From: an uncultured Phycisphaerales bacterium
GTDB taxonomy: Bacteria > Planctomycetota > Phycisphaerae > Phycisphaerales > UBA1924
Assembly: GCA_937995595.1 (NCBI GenBank)
Contig: CALKJW010000021.1
Span: forward strand, 1 to 58,293
Length of the DNA: 58,293 nucleotides
Direction: 5' to 3'
Shown here: piece by piece, positions 9,704 through 19,165 of the stretch
Numbering within the stretch: position 1 is the stretch's first letter
How the letters are laid out: every line of letters begins with the position of its first letter
Made by a program: the position numbers and the translations under genes
The notes under the pieces: model-generated
Database searches by the model: none
Told to the model about the DNA's origin: nothing
Seen by the model: only the letters and a program-made list of their open reading frames with translations

Positions 9704-9785
9704 CGGGTTGCTCCTTGCTCTTCGATGGTTCGGCAGGTCGGCGCGGCACACGCCGTGTCGGCGTTACTCAACAAAGACCGAACAA

Positions 9786-9815
9786 TTAGTAGCGTGCACC
9801 AAGCCCGTTTGTCAA
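9786..9815 (-). promoter_or_regulatory. Sigma-70-type promoter for the DUF1579 gene
   Basis: On the minus strand TTGACA (9815-9810) is followed after 18 bases by TACTAA (9791-9786). This is the best -35/-10 pair I found in the window; it lies in a locally AT-richer stretch about 80 bases before the DUF1579 start. Confidence 0.55.
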
Positions 9816-9893
9816 GGAACAAGCAGCGAATAACCGCGTCGCGTGCCGCATCGCAGCGCGCAAGATACTCGTTCGCAATACGTTACAGAGTTC

Positions 9894-10973
9894 TCAGCAG
9901 CCCGCAAAGAACCGCATCAGGAACGCGAACACGTCCTGCACGGTCAGCCCGGGAACGCCGTCGGCATCAGCCCGGGCATGTCCGGACATGAAGTCCGCGA
10001 TGTACGCAAACACGTCTTGAATGTTGACCACCCCGTCATCGTTCTGGTCCGCCGGGCAGCGGTCGCAGGGCGTCGTCGAGTACAGCCGCGGCGACAGGCC
10101 CGATTCGTGCCACGACAGCGCGCGGGGCGCGAAGTTCGGCGTCATGACCACGCCGATGACCCGCAACTGGCCGCTGCCGTCGGGGCATCGCGTCTCGGCC
10201 AGCACCGGCGCGCCCGAGTCGTGCAGGTTCGGCACCGCCCACCCCTGAAACGAATCGCCCTCGGGCCCGCCGCCCGAGCGCACGCACTGCACGCACGGCG
10301 AGAACACGCACTCGTTGATCGCCAGCATGGCCCCCTGCGGGCCGCTCGACAGCGTGCCCGCCGCCCACCGCAAACGCCACGGGTCGCCGCCGCCCAGGCA
10401 CTCGCCCGCAAAGCCCCACCCCGCGACGACGATCGGGTCGCTCGGGCTCGCCGCGCGCCGGTACTCGACGCTGATGGGCTCGACGTGGAACGGCTCCGCG
10501 GCAAGCGTGCACACGGCCAGGTCGGCGTTGCCCGCGCGCGCCCACGACGTCACCCGGATCTCCTGGTAGTTCTGCGAGCACCCGCCGCCGGGGAACGAGT
10601 TGGTCACCGCCCCGTTGGCCCCGCGCCTGAACCGCACCCAGAAGTCCCGCTCACCCGGCGGCCACTCGGTCCCGTCGGGTCGCAGCAGGCAATGCGAAGC
10701 CGTGATCACGAGGTTGTCGGCCACCAGCGTGCACGTCCCGACCACGTAGCCCGCGCACCCCGGCTGGCCGGGGAGCGACGCGACCAGCACGCCCACCGCG
10801 TCGAACCGGTGATCGTCGTGCGGCGCCTCTTCACCGTTGACAATGGCCAGCGACCGCGCAGGAGACACGCTGAAAAACGCCGCGGCCAGCAGCAGACGAA
10901 CCACCCAACACCACGCGGCACGGGCGGGACGACGCCCTCCGGAGCGGTCAATGCGTTGCGAGAGGGGGCACAT
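9894..10973 (-). CDS. Secreted trypsin-like serine protease with a C-terminal dockerin-like repeat
   Basis: A 359-residue S1-family protease. ATG 10973 places a hydrophobic export signal (about residues 21-42) before IVNGEE, which resembles the mature N-terminus of trypsins. Catalytic residues are His94 (TASHC), Asp151 (NADLAV) and Ser253 (HDSGAP, in place of GDSGGP). The last ~50 residues carry two dockerin-like calcium-loop units, DQNDDGVVNIQDVFAYI and a second ending FAFLMRFFAGC. Terminal units of this kind, ending in Gly-Cys, are common on exported proteins of Phycisphaerae and probably serve surface attachment or sorting. Numerous cysteine pairs suggest disulfides. The second loop (ADADGVPGLTVQD) keeps the pattern. 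The substrate is unknown. Confidence 0.85.
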   Translation of the reverse strand: MCPLSQRIDRSGGRRPARAAWCWVVRLLLAAAFFSVSPARSLAIVNGEEAPHDDHRFDAVGVLVASLPGQPGCAGYVVGTCTLVADNLVITASHCLLRPDGTEWPPGERDFWVRFRRGANGAVTNSFPGGGCSQNYQEIRVTSWARAGNADLAVCTLAAEPFHVEPISVEYRRAASPSDPIVVAGWGFAGECLGGGDPWRLRWAAGTLSSGPQGAMLAINECVFSPCVQCVRSGGGPEGDSFQGWAVPNLHDSGAPVLAETRCPDGSGQLRVIGVVMTPNFAPRALSWHESGLSPRLYSTTPCDRCPADQNDDGVVNIQDVFAYIADFMSGHARADADGVPGLTVQDVFAFLMRFFAGC

Positions 10974-11232
10974 GAGACGGACACACCCGGGAACGGCGCC
11001 GCTCCTGCGCCCGTGGACACCACCCGGCTCTTCCTGGGGCCGGTTGAACTCCCCCCACCCGACCTCCGACTGCGACTCGGAACGCGTGGAAACGCTGCGC
11101 CCAAGGGGCGATAGAGTGCCGCCGCGGCGAACGCCCGCGACACTTTTACCGGAAGGTCCGCGGTAATGCAAGACCCACACCGGTTATCGGGCATGACGCC
11201 TACCGCCCTTGCGCACGCCGCGACCGTGGCGA

Positions 11233-12432
<1,200 letters not shown>

Positions 12433-12512
12433 GACCGATCGTAGTATCGGGCGCGAAGAACCGCCGCGCGCCCGCGACGCTCCCCGGGCGCACGCGGCAG
12501 GACGGAGGACGC

Positions 12513-13451
12513 ATGAACGCACCGCTGCCCCTGTTGCTGGCGCTTCAGGACGGGACCGGCCCGAGCGCCGATCAGTCGCCGACCACCGACCAGGCGCCGA
12601 TCCTCGACGCGGTGTGGCTCGCCCACGTGAGCCGGCAGGTCGCGCTGGACTGGGGCCTGAAGGTGATCGGCGCGCTGCTGGTGCTGCTGATCACGTGGAT
12701 CTTCGCCGCCTGGGCCCGACGCCTGGTCTACCGCGCCATCAACCGCCCGCGATTCGACCAGACCTTCGTCCGGTTCCTCAGCAACCTGGCGCGCTGGATC
12801 GTGCTGGTCCTGGGCCTGGTCGCGTGCCTGGGCGTGTTCGGCATCAACACGACGAGCCTGGCGGCGATGGTCGGCGCCGCGGGCCTGGCCATCGGCCTGG
12901 CCGTGCAGGGCAGCCTCTCGAACCTCGCCGCGGGCATCATGCTGCTGGTCCTCCGGCCCTTCAAGGTCGGCGACGTCATCCAGGTCGGCGGGCACCTGGG
13001 CACCGTCGACGAGATCGAGTTGTTCAACGTCAAGATCGACACGCCCGACAACCGCCGGATCATCTACCCCAACAGCCAGGTCTTCGGCGCAATCATCGAG
13101 AACATCACGCACAACCCGCGCCGCCGCGCCGACGTCATGGTCGGCGTCGAGTACGCCGCCGACACCGCCCGCACGCGACAGGTGCTCGAGCGCGCCGTCG
13201 CCTCGACGCCCGGCGTGCTGACCGACCCCGCGCCCGCCGTGGTGCTGCTGGAACTCGGCGCATCGAGCGTCAACTGGCGCGTCAGCGGCTGGTGCAACAC
13301 CGCTGACTTCTGGCCCGTGCGTCAGGCCATCACCGAATCGGTGAAAAGGCACCTCGAAGAGGCCGGCCTCACCATCCCGTTCCCACAGATGGACGTCTGG
13401 ATGCGGAGCAGCGCAAGCGCGGCGAATCAGCGAACACTTACGAATGCCTAA
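12513..13451 (+). CDS. mscS: MscS-family small-conductance mechanosensitive channel
   Basis: A 312-residue inner-membrane channel that releases solutes under hypo-osmotic shock. Three membrane segments (about residues 46-66, 88-106 and 109-142) end in the pore-lining helix with AGLAIGLAVQGSLSNLAAG, the alternating Gly/Ala pattern typical of MscS. The cytoplasmic beta domain follows, beginning RPFKVGDVIQVGGHLGTVDEI and including the IIYPNSQVFGAII loop. The N-terminus (residues 1-30) is a hydrophilic extension after a short hydrophobic start. Length equals that of the simple E. coli-like members. It is divergent from the RibBA-like gene with 80 bases between starts. Confidence 0.9.
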   Translation: MNAPLPLLLALQDGTGPSADQSPTTDQAPILDAVWLAHVSRQVALDWGLKVIGALLVLLITWIFAAWARRLVYRAINRPRFDQTFVRFLSNLARWIVLVLGLVACLGVFGINTTSLAAMVGAAGLAIGLAVQGSLSNLAAGIMLLVLRPFKVGDVIQVGGHLGTVDEIELFNVKIDTPDNRRIIYPNSQVFGAIIENITHNPRRRADVMVGVEYAADTARTRQVLERAVASTPGVLTDPAPAVVLLELGASSVNWRVSGWCNTADFWPVRQAITESVKRHLEEAGLTIPFPQMDVWMRSSASAANQRTLTNA

Positions 13452-13473
13452 CGATTGTCGGACTGCTGCGCAC

Positions 13474-13502
13474 TTGCATGTTGCAATCGCCTTCTCTAAC
13501 AT
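13474..13502 (+). promoter_or_regulatory. Candidate promoter of the palindrome-controlled small gene
   Basis: TTGCAT (13474-13479), a 17-base spacer and TAACAT (13497-13502). The -35 hexamer overlaps a small inverted repeat, TTGCA-TGT-TGCAA (13474-13486). Transcription would begin near 13509, just before the two palindromes. Confidence 0.4.
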
Positions 13503-13519
13503 GCGGCCCGCAATCAGTC

Positions 13520-13553
13520 GCACAAATTTGTGCCACGTCGCACAAATTTGTGC
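13520..13553. promoter_or_regulatory. Two identical 14-bp palindromes in tandem, probable operator
   Basis: GCACAAATTTGTGC occurs at 13520-13533 and again at 13540-13553. Each copy is a perfect palindrome and the centres are 20 bases apart, about two helical turns, so bound dimers would lie on the same face of the DNA. The flanks match too: both copies are preceded by GTC and followed by a C. Placed between the candidate promoter and the start at 13597, they look like an operator. As the downstream gene encodes a DNA-binding-type protein, autoregulation is a natural guess. Confidence 0.7.
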
Positions 13554-13596
13554 CTGATACAGTCCGGCACATCACGAGAAGTCGAAAGGACAGATC

Positions 13597-14004
13597 ATGG
13601 CTCGCACCGCTTCGCTCGGAAACATGTCCGTCGCCGCGCTCCAGGCTGAGATCGAACGCCGGCAGCGCAACGTCGGAAAACTGATGCGCGAACGCAACCA
13701 ACTGCTCAAGAAACTCGGCCGCATCGACGCGGCGATCCGCAGCGCGGGCGGCACCGTCGCGGGCGGGCGCATCGCCTCGGTCTCCGGCCGTCGCCGCGCC
13801 AAGAACAAGATGAGCCTCGCCGAGGCGCTGCACGCGCTGCTCAAGGGCAAGACCATGTCCGTCACCGAGGCCGCGGTCAAGGTGCAGGAGGCCGGCTACA
13901 AGACGACCTCACCCAAGAACTTCCGCACCATGGTCAACCAGACGCTCATCAATCACAACTCCATGTTCAAGCGCGTCGGCCGCGGGCAGTACACCTCCAA
14001 GTAA
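13597..14004 (+). CDS. Small coiled-coil plus winged-helix-like protein, probable DNA-binding regulator
   Basis: A 135-residue basic protein that I cannot place in a named family. Residues about 8-48 form an amphipathic, charged helix (VAALQAEIERRQRNVGKLMR and following) that probably dimerises. A Gly/Arg/Lys-rich linker (about 50-72) follows. The C-terminal part (about 73-135) begins MSLAEALHALLKGKTMSVTE and runs as helix-helix-strand to the end GRGQYTSK, which suggests a small winged-helix fold. This is the plan of compact nucleoid-associated or repressor proteins. AAAGGA stands 11 bases before the ATG. It has its own promoter candidate, two palindromic operator-like sites and a terminator, so it is a single-gene unit. 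DNA binding is inference. Confidence 0.75.
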   Translation: MARTASLGNMSVAALQAEIERRQRNVGKLMRERNQLLKKLGRIDAAIRSAGGTVAGGRIASVSGRRRAKNKMSLAEALHALLKGKTMSVTEAAVKVQEAGYKTTSPKNFRTMVNQTLINHNSMFKRVGRGQYTSK

Positions 14005-14036
14005 TCGCCCGGCGCGTCCGGATCTGCAAAGAAACA

Positions 14037-14065
14037 AAGCCCCGGCTCGGCCGGGGCTTGTTTCA
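14037..14065 (+). terminator. Rho-independent terminator
   Basis: Ten-base arms (AAGCCCCGGC / GCCGGGGCTT, 14037-14046 and 14050-14059) with a 3-base loop, followed by GTTTCATATT. It ends the small regulator gene; the opposing lipoprotein gene stops 34 bases further on. Confidence 0.72.
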
Positions 14066-14098
14066 TATTGAACGTTTCCGACCCACCGGTCGCGCCGC

Positions 14099-14380
14099 TC
14101 ACGGACGGGGGATCGGCTCCCGCGCCAGCCGCGTCGGCCGGTCGAACAGGAACACCCGCCCCAGGTCCTGCCAGAACATCCGACCGTTCTCGTCAACGGT
14201 CACGACCATCGCGTTGTCCACGTCCTCGGGACGCTCGTGCAGCGTGTCGATGTTCGGCGTCGGGTCCGCCTTCACCTGCTCGTACCGCGAGGGCGTCGAC
14301 GAGCAGCCCGACAGGCCCGCCAAAACACTCGCGCCCGCCAAGGCTCCCAGCACTCCCGCGATCTGCTTGCTCGTCGGCAT
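14099..14380 (-). CDS. Small lipoprotein of unknown function
   Basis: A 93-residue lipoprotein. A signal sequence (MPTSKQIAGVLGALAG...) ends in the lipobox LSGC, so Cys26 should be acylated. The mature part of about 68 residues is hydrophilic, with MVVTVDENGRMFWQDL as its most structured stretch, and matches no family known to me. The ATG at 14380 has CAGGAG upstream; longer readings of this frame are not needed. It is divergent from the serine acetyltransferase gene, with 236 bases between, and converges on the small regulator. Confidence 0.75.
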   Translation of the reverse strand: MPTSKQIAGVLGALAGASVLAGLSGCSSTPSRYEQVKADPTPNIDTLHERPEDVDNAMVVTVDENGRMFWQDLGRVFLFDRPTRLAREPIPRP

Positions 14381-14616
14381 GAATGGCTCCTGAAGGGTAA
14401 AGGTTGTACCGTGTCCGACCCGGACCGTCAACCCGCTGCACTTGGTTTCTCCCCCCTTCCCCCCGCACGCCGTCCCGTCCGCGGAATCATGCCACCACTT
14501 CGGGCGGTCCGGTTCCGCCGTCTCCATCCCTTGCCCCCTTGTCGTGGCCGGTCGATACTCCTTCTCCGCCGCGAGCACCCGTTCCTTCGCCGACCCCATA
14601 CGGCCCGGACACCAGC

Positions 14617-15690
14617 ATGGATGCGGACCTTTCTTCGGCTTCCACCCGCCTGGCGCGCTCAATCCAAGCCGTCGAACTGACCCGCCTGCGCGCCCGCCCC
14701 GGCGGCGCTGGGCCCGCCGACCCCGCCGGCGGCCTCCGCGCGGCCGACTTGGCACGCGTCCGCGACCTGGTCGACCTGCTCCGCCGCCTGATGTTCCCCG
14801 GCTTCTTCGACCCCGAGCCGATCCGCGAGAGCCAGCTCGACGCCCACGTGCACCGACTCGTCGATCAGGCCGCGGCGATCCTCCGCCGGGAGGTGCTCGC
14901 GCTGCTCCGCTACCCCCGCCGCGGCGGCGCAGACGCTTCCGCCGAGCCGCCCGCCGAGTTCGCCGACCGCGTCGTGCGCACGTTCCTCAACCGCCTCGTG
15001 CACGTGCGCGAGATGCTCGCGCTGGACGTGCAGGCCGCCTACGACGGCGACCCCGCCGCCGAGCACACCGACGAGATCATCCTCTGCTACCCCGGACTGG
15101 AGGCGATCTTCTCCCACCGCGTGGCGCACGAGTTGTACACGCTCGGCGTGCCCGTGCTGCCGCGGCTGATCGCCGAACTGGCCCACTCGCGCACCGGCAT
15201 CGACATCCACCCCGGCGCGCAGATCGGCGAGTCGTTCTTCATCGACCACGGCTCGGGAACGGTCATCGGCGAGACCAGCGTCATCGGACGCCTCGTCAAG
15301 ATCTACCAGGGCGTCACGCTCGGCGCGCGCTCCTTCCCCAAGGACGAACGCGGCCGCGCCATCCGGGGCATCAAGCGGCACCCAACCATCGGTGACCGCG
15401 TGAACATCTACGCCGGCGCGGTCATCCTCGGCGGCGACACCGTCATCGGCGACGACTGCGTCATCGCCGGCGGCGTGTTCGTCACCTCCTCGGTCCCGCC
15501 GGGGCACGTGGTGCAGCAGCCGCGCGCCGACCTCACGCTCCGGCCCAACGCCGCGGCCCGGCCGTCCGCCGCGCGGGGCGCTCCGCCCTCGGCGCGGCCC
15601 TCGCCCGCTCCCGCGCCGCCGCCGCACCCGCCGGCCGACGCCGCGCACGCCCCGAGCCTGAGTTGGCTCGGCGACGGCGCGGGCATCTGA
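14617..15690 (+). CDS. cysE: Serine O-acetyltransferase
   Basis: A 357-residue cytosolic enzyme making O-acetylserine for cysteine synthesis. The helical N-terminal domain (about residues 1-175) includes YPGLEAIFSHRVAHELY, and the left-handed beta-helix of hexapeptide repeats follows: GIDIHPGAQIGESFFIDHG, GTVIGETSVIGRLVKIYQG, then VNIYAGAVILGGDTVIGDDC and VPPGHVV. The catalytic His of IDHG is present. The last ~50 residues are a disordered Ala/Pro tail (APAPPPHPP), unusual for CysE. ATG 14617 is chosen because upstream sequence in this frame is low-quality; start certainty is moderate. The sigma-like gene begins 12 bases after its stop, so the two are probably cotranscribed. ATP sulfurylase at 27 kb belongs to the same sulfur pathway. 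Confidence 0.87.
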   Translation: MDADLSSASTRLARSIQAVELTRLRARPGGAGPADPAGGLRAADLARVRDLVDLLRRLMFPGFFDPEPIRESQLDAHVHRLVDQAAAILRREVLALLRYPRRGGADASAEPPAEFADRVVRTFLNRLVHVREMLALDVQAAYDGDPAAEHTDEIILCYPGLEAIFSHRVAHELYTLGVPVLPRLIAELAHSRTGIDIHPGAQIGESFFIDHGSGTVIGETSVIGRLVKIYQGVTLGARSFPKDERGRAIRGIKRHPTIGDRVNIYAGAVILGGDTVIGDDCVIAGGVFVTSSVPPGHVVQQPRADLTLRPNAAARPSAARGAPPSARPSPAPAPPPHPPADAAHAPSLSWLGDGAGI

Positions 15691-15701
15691 CGGACGCCGC
15701 C

Positions 15702-17333
15702 ATGCCACGCGCGCCGCAGATCCGCACGCCCGCGCTGGCCGACCTCGCGGCCCAGGCGCGCTTCCAGCCGCCCGAGGCCGCGCGCCGGCAGTTGCAGCGT
15801 GCCGAGGACCTGGTGCTCCAGCTCCTGCAGGAACCCGGCGACGCCGGGCGCGTCTGGCCGGTCGAGTGGGTCATCTTCCGCGTCACCGGCTACCGCCCCG
15901 ACCGCGCCACCGACGCGACCATCGGGCGCGACGACCTGCTGCACGACTTGGGCGGCCTGATCCACGCGCTCTCGCGCGCCTCGCGCACCACCGATGCGCA
16001 CCTGCTCGAAGCCGAGCCGGGCGCGTGGCTCACCACCGGGCAACTCTGCGCCCGCTGGCGCGTCAGCCGACGCACGCTCGAGCGCTACCGCCCGCTGGGC
16101 CTGATCGCGCGGCGCGTGCTGCCCGAGGCCCGCGCCGCCGGCCGGCGCGCGCCGGCCAGGTCGCTCTACCCGCTGCGCGCGGTCGAGGCCTTCGAGCTCG
16201 CCCGCGCGCCCAAACTGGCCGAGGCCGCGGCCTTCTCGCGCATCGACGCGCGGCTCGCCGCGCACCTGCACCGACGCGCCGCGCGATACCGCGCGCGCCT
16301 CGGCTGGTCGCTGGCGCGCTGCGTCGCGCGGCTCGCCAAGAGCTTCGCCCGTTCGCCCGGCGCGGTCCGGCGCGCTGTCCTCGCGCACGACGCGACGCTC
16401 CCGCGCCCGCTGTTCGCGACGCGACGATCGCGCCCGAGCCGCGCGACCTTCTACCGTCTGGCCGCGGGCCAGCGCGCAGCGCGCCTCCGCGCGCTGCGCC
16501 TGCCCGTACGCGCCGAAGGGCCCGCCGCGACGCCCGCGGCGCAATCAAGACTGCTCGCCGCGCAGGCCGTTGCCACCGGTCTGTCGCGCCCCCTGCCGAC
16601 GACCATCGCCGAACTCCTCGAGCAGGCCGCGCCGACCGAACCGCCGGCACAGTGGGAGCGCGCCGTCGCCGGCGCCTACGCCCTGCTGCGCGCGCACGCC
16701 GCCGCGGCCATCGCCGACCTGCCGCGCAGGTCGCCGCGCGTGCTGGGCGACAAGCCCGACGGCGAAGGCGGCATCGACTGGATCGAGACGCGCCTGCGCT
16801 GGGCCGCGCGACTCAAGGCCGAACTGGTGCGCGCGGGCCTCGGCCTTGCGCTGCGGACGGTCGAGAGCCGCGCCCACCGCTCGATCGCGGCCATCCCGCC
16901 CGCCCACGCCGCGGAACTCGCCGGCGCGCTGCTGGCGGCATTGGCCGACGCGGCGGACGTGTTCGACCCGTCCAAGGGCGGGCGCTTCGCCGCCCCCGCG
17001 GGCCTGTCGCTCAACCGCGCCGTCACACGGTGGCTCGAAGCCCACGCGGGCCACGCCGCGCCCGGGCGCGCCCTGCCGCGCCCCGACCCCGCGCACGTGC
17101 GCATCGACGACCCGTGGCCGACGCTCACGCCGTGGAACGCGTGGCTGGAAGTCCCGACCGCCGCGCGCGCAAGGATCGACACACTCCGCGGCGTCGAGCG
17201 CGACGTCCTGCTCGTGCGCATGGGGTGGGACGCCAGACCGCCGCGGACGGTCCTGCAGGCCGCGGCGGAACTGGGCGTCTCAACAATGCTGGTGCTGCGC
17301 GCCGAGAAGCGCGCGCTCCGCGGACTGATGTGA
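15702..17333 (+). CDS. Sigma-70-like protein with an extra N-terminal helix-turn-helix
   Basis: A 543-residue basic, Arg/Ala-rich protein. Three parts are visible. Residues about 109-140 (TTGQLCARWRVSRRTLERYR, then PLGLIARRVL) look like a MerR-type or phage-excisionase helix-turn-helix. Residues about 370-450 resemble sigma-70 region 2: LKAELVRAGLGLALRTVESR aligns with the region 2.1 core and FDPSKGGRFAAPAGLSLNRA with the FDP-KG-RFSTYA-WWIRQA block, but with the aromatic promoter-melting residues missing. Residues about 490-543 resemble region 4.2: LRGVERDVLLVRMGW, then AAAELGVSTMLVLRAEKRAL. A classical region 3 is not evident. It may be a divergent sigma factor or a sigma-derived DNA-binding regulator. 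It lies 12 bases after cysE. Confidence 0.68.
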   Translation: MPRAPQIRTPALADLAAQARFQPPEAARRQLQRAEDLVLQLLQEPGDAGRVWPVEWVIFRVTGYRPDRATDATIGRDDLLHDLGGLIHALSRASRTTDAHLLEAEPGAWLTTGQLCARWRVSRRTLERYRPLGLIARRVLPEARAAGRRAPARSLYPLRAVEAFELARAPKLAEAAAFSRIDARLAAHLHRRAARYRARLGWSLARCVARLAKSFARSPGAVRRAVLAHDATLPRPLFATRRSRPSRATFYRLAAGQRAARLRALRLPVRAEGPAATPAAQSRLLAAQAVATGLSRPLPTTIAELLEQAAPTEPPAQWERAVAGAYALLRAHAAAAIADLPRRSPRVLGDKPDGEGGIDWIETRLRWAARLKAELVRAGLGLALRTVESRAHRSIAAIPPAHAAELAGALLAALADAADVFDPSKGGRFAAPAGLSLNRAVTRWLEAHAGHAAPGRALPRPDPAHVRIDDPWPTLTPWNAWLEVPTAARARIDTLRGVERDVLLVRMGWDARPPRTVLQAAAELGVSTMLVLRAEKRALRGLM

Positions 17334-17361
17334 ACCGCTGAAGCCCAACCTACCCTCCCCC

Positions 17362-19077
17362 ATGATCCGCTCCGTCGAACTGATCGTCGGCATGGAGGTG
17401 CACGTCGAACTGGCGACGCGCAGCAAGATGTTCAGCCGCGCGCCCAGCCCGGCCCACCCGGAGGTCTATGCCCGGCACGGCGTGCCGGGCCACCCAGGCC
17501 TCGAGCCCAACACGCTCATCGACCCCGTCGTGCTCGCCCTGCCCGGCGCGCTGCCGGTGATGAACCTCGCGGCGGTCGAACTCTCGATGATGGTCGGCCT
17601 GGCGCTGGGCTGCACCATCGCGCCCTTCAGCAAGTGGGACCGCAAGAGTTACTTCTACGCCGACCTGCCCAAGAACTACCAGATCTCCCAGTACGACCTG
17701 CCGCTGTGCTTCGACGGCTCGGTCATGCTCCCGCCCATCGGCCCCGACGGGCGCATCGACTTCGAAGCGCTGGCGCGCGGGGCCGATCTGTCGACCGGCC
17801 CGCGCGGGCCGCAGTCCGGGACCGGGCGCGGCGGGCGGGCCGTCGGCATCATCCGCGCCCACCTCGAAGAGGACGCCGGCAAACTCCTGCACGAACCGCC
17901 GGGGGGAGGACCCGGCGACGGTCTCTCCTACGCCGACTACAACCGCGCCGGAACGCCGCTGCTCGAGATCGTCACCCAGCCCGACTTCCGCTCGGCCGAC
18001 GAGTGCGTCGTCTTCAGCCAGATGCTCCGCAACATCTGCCGGTTTCTGGGCGCGAGCGAGGGCGTCATGCAGCGCGGCCACATGCGCTTCGAGCCCAACA
18101 TCAACTGCGTGCTCACGCTCGACGACGGACGCACCGTCCGCACCCCCGTCGTCGAGGTCAAGAACCTCAACTCCTTCAAGTCCCTCAGGGCCGCCATCGA
18201 GTTCGAACTGCGCGAGCAGCCGCGCCGATGGGAGCAGGACCGGGTCGAGTTCGCCCCCGGCACCAAGACCACCCGCGGCTGGGACGACGTGAAACTCGAG
18301 ACCTTCGTCCAGCGCGAAAAGGAAGAGGCGCACGACTACCGCTACTTCCCCGACCCCGACCTGCCGCCCGTGGTCGTCCGCGACGAGTGGCGCCGGCGCG
18401 TCGCCGAGCGCGTGCCCGAACTGCCGCTGGACCGCGCGCGCCGCTACATCGCCGACTTCGCGCTCTCGCCCAAGGAGGCCGCGGCGATCACCGACGAACG
18501 CGACGACTGCCTGTTCTACGAGGCCGTGATCGACGCCGCGGTGCTGCGCGGCGTCGAGCGCTCGCGCGCCGGGCGCGTCGCGGCGAACTTCGTCCTGCAC
18601 AACGGGCAGAAGCGCGCCAACGAGCGCACCCGCGCGCTCGGCGCGACCGGCGAGCCCGTGCTCGTCAGCGCGCTGGGCATCACCCCCGCGCAGGTCGCGG
18701 GCATCATCGCGCTGCGCGAGTCGGGCAAACTCTCCGCCGCGGGTGCCGACGAACTCTTCGGCCTGCTGTGCTCGGCCGAACCGGTCGCGCAGGGCTTTGC
18801 CTACCAAACGCCCGGCCGCGGCGGGTCCGAAGCCCCGAACGCCGATCCCGAACAGGTCGCGACGCGGCGCGGCCTGATCATCGTCGTCGACGAGGCCGCG
18901 CTCGACGCCTGGTGCGACGCCGCCATCGCCGCCGAGCCCGCCAGCGTCGCGGCGTTCAGGGAGGGCAATGTCGCCGCGCTGGGCCGCATCGTCGGCGCGG
19001 CGATGAAACTCGCCGCGGGCAAGGCCGACGCCAAGGCCGTCCGCGAGCGGCTGGAACGCAAACTCTCCAAGGGTTGA
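17362..19077 (+). CDS. gatB: Aspartyl/glutamyl-tRNA amidotransferase subunit B
   Basis: GatB is the kinase and tRNA-recognising subunit of the GatCAB complex that converts Glu-tRNA(Gln) and Asp-tRNA(Asn) to the amide forms. Seen: VGMEVHVEL at the N-terminus, KSYFYADLPKNYQISQYD, HLEEDAGKL, YNRAGTPLLEIVTQPDFRS, FEPNINCVLTLDDG near residue 240, VEVKNLNSFKSL, and the C-terminal helical/YqeY-like tail. At 571 residues it is longer than most (about 480-500); part of the excess is an insertion at about residues 122-155 just before HLEEDAG. The gatA and gatC genes are not in the window. It follows the sigma-like gene by 28 bases. Confidence 0.93.
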   Translation: MIRSVELIVGMEVHVELATRSKMFSRAPSPAHPEVYARHGVPGHPGLEPNTLIDPVVLALPGALPVMNLAAVELSMMVGLALGCTIAPFSKWDRKSYFYADLPKNYQISQYDLPLCFDGSVMLPPIGPDGRIDFEALARGADLSTGPRGPQSGTGRGGRAVGIIRAHLEEDAGKLLHEPPGGGPGDGLSYADYNRAGTPLLEIVTQPDFRSADECVVFSQMLRNICRFLGASEGVMQRGHMRFEPNINCVLTLDDGRTVRTPVVEVKNLNSFKSLRAAIEFELREQPRRWEQDRVEFAPGTKTTRGWDDVKLETFVQREKEEAHDYRYFPDPDLPPVVVRDEWRRRVAERVPELPLDRARRYIADFALSPKEAAAITDERDDCLFYEAVIDAAVLRGVERSRAGRVAANFVLHNGQKRANERTRALGATGEPVLVSALGITPAQVAGIIALRESGKLSAAGADELFGLLCSAEPVAQGFAYQTPGRGGSEAPNADPEQVATRRGLIIVVDEAALDAWCDAAIAAEPASVAAFREGNVAALGRIVGAAMKLAAGKADAKAVRERLERKLSKG

Positions 19078-19165
19078 CCCCCGGTCTGTTGCCCATGCCC
19101 CGTTCGTCCCTCATACTTGTGCACAGGAGGGTGCCGACGCGCCCCTCTCAGAGGAAGCAGAAAGC

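Noticed and set aside
12433-12512. FMN riboswitch before the RibBA-like gene
   Set aside because: Only 80 bases separate it from mscS, too short for the FMN element, and no conserved helices are visible.
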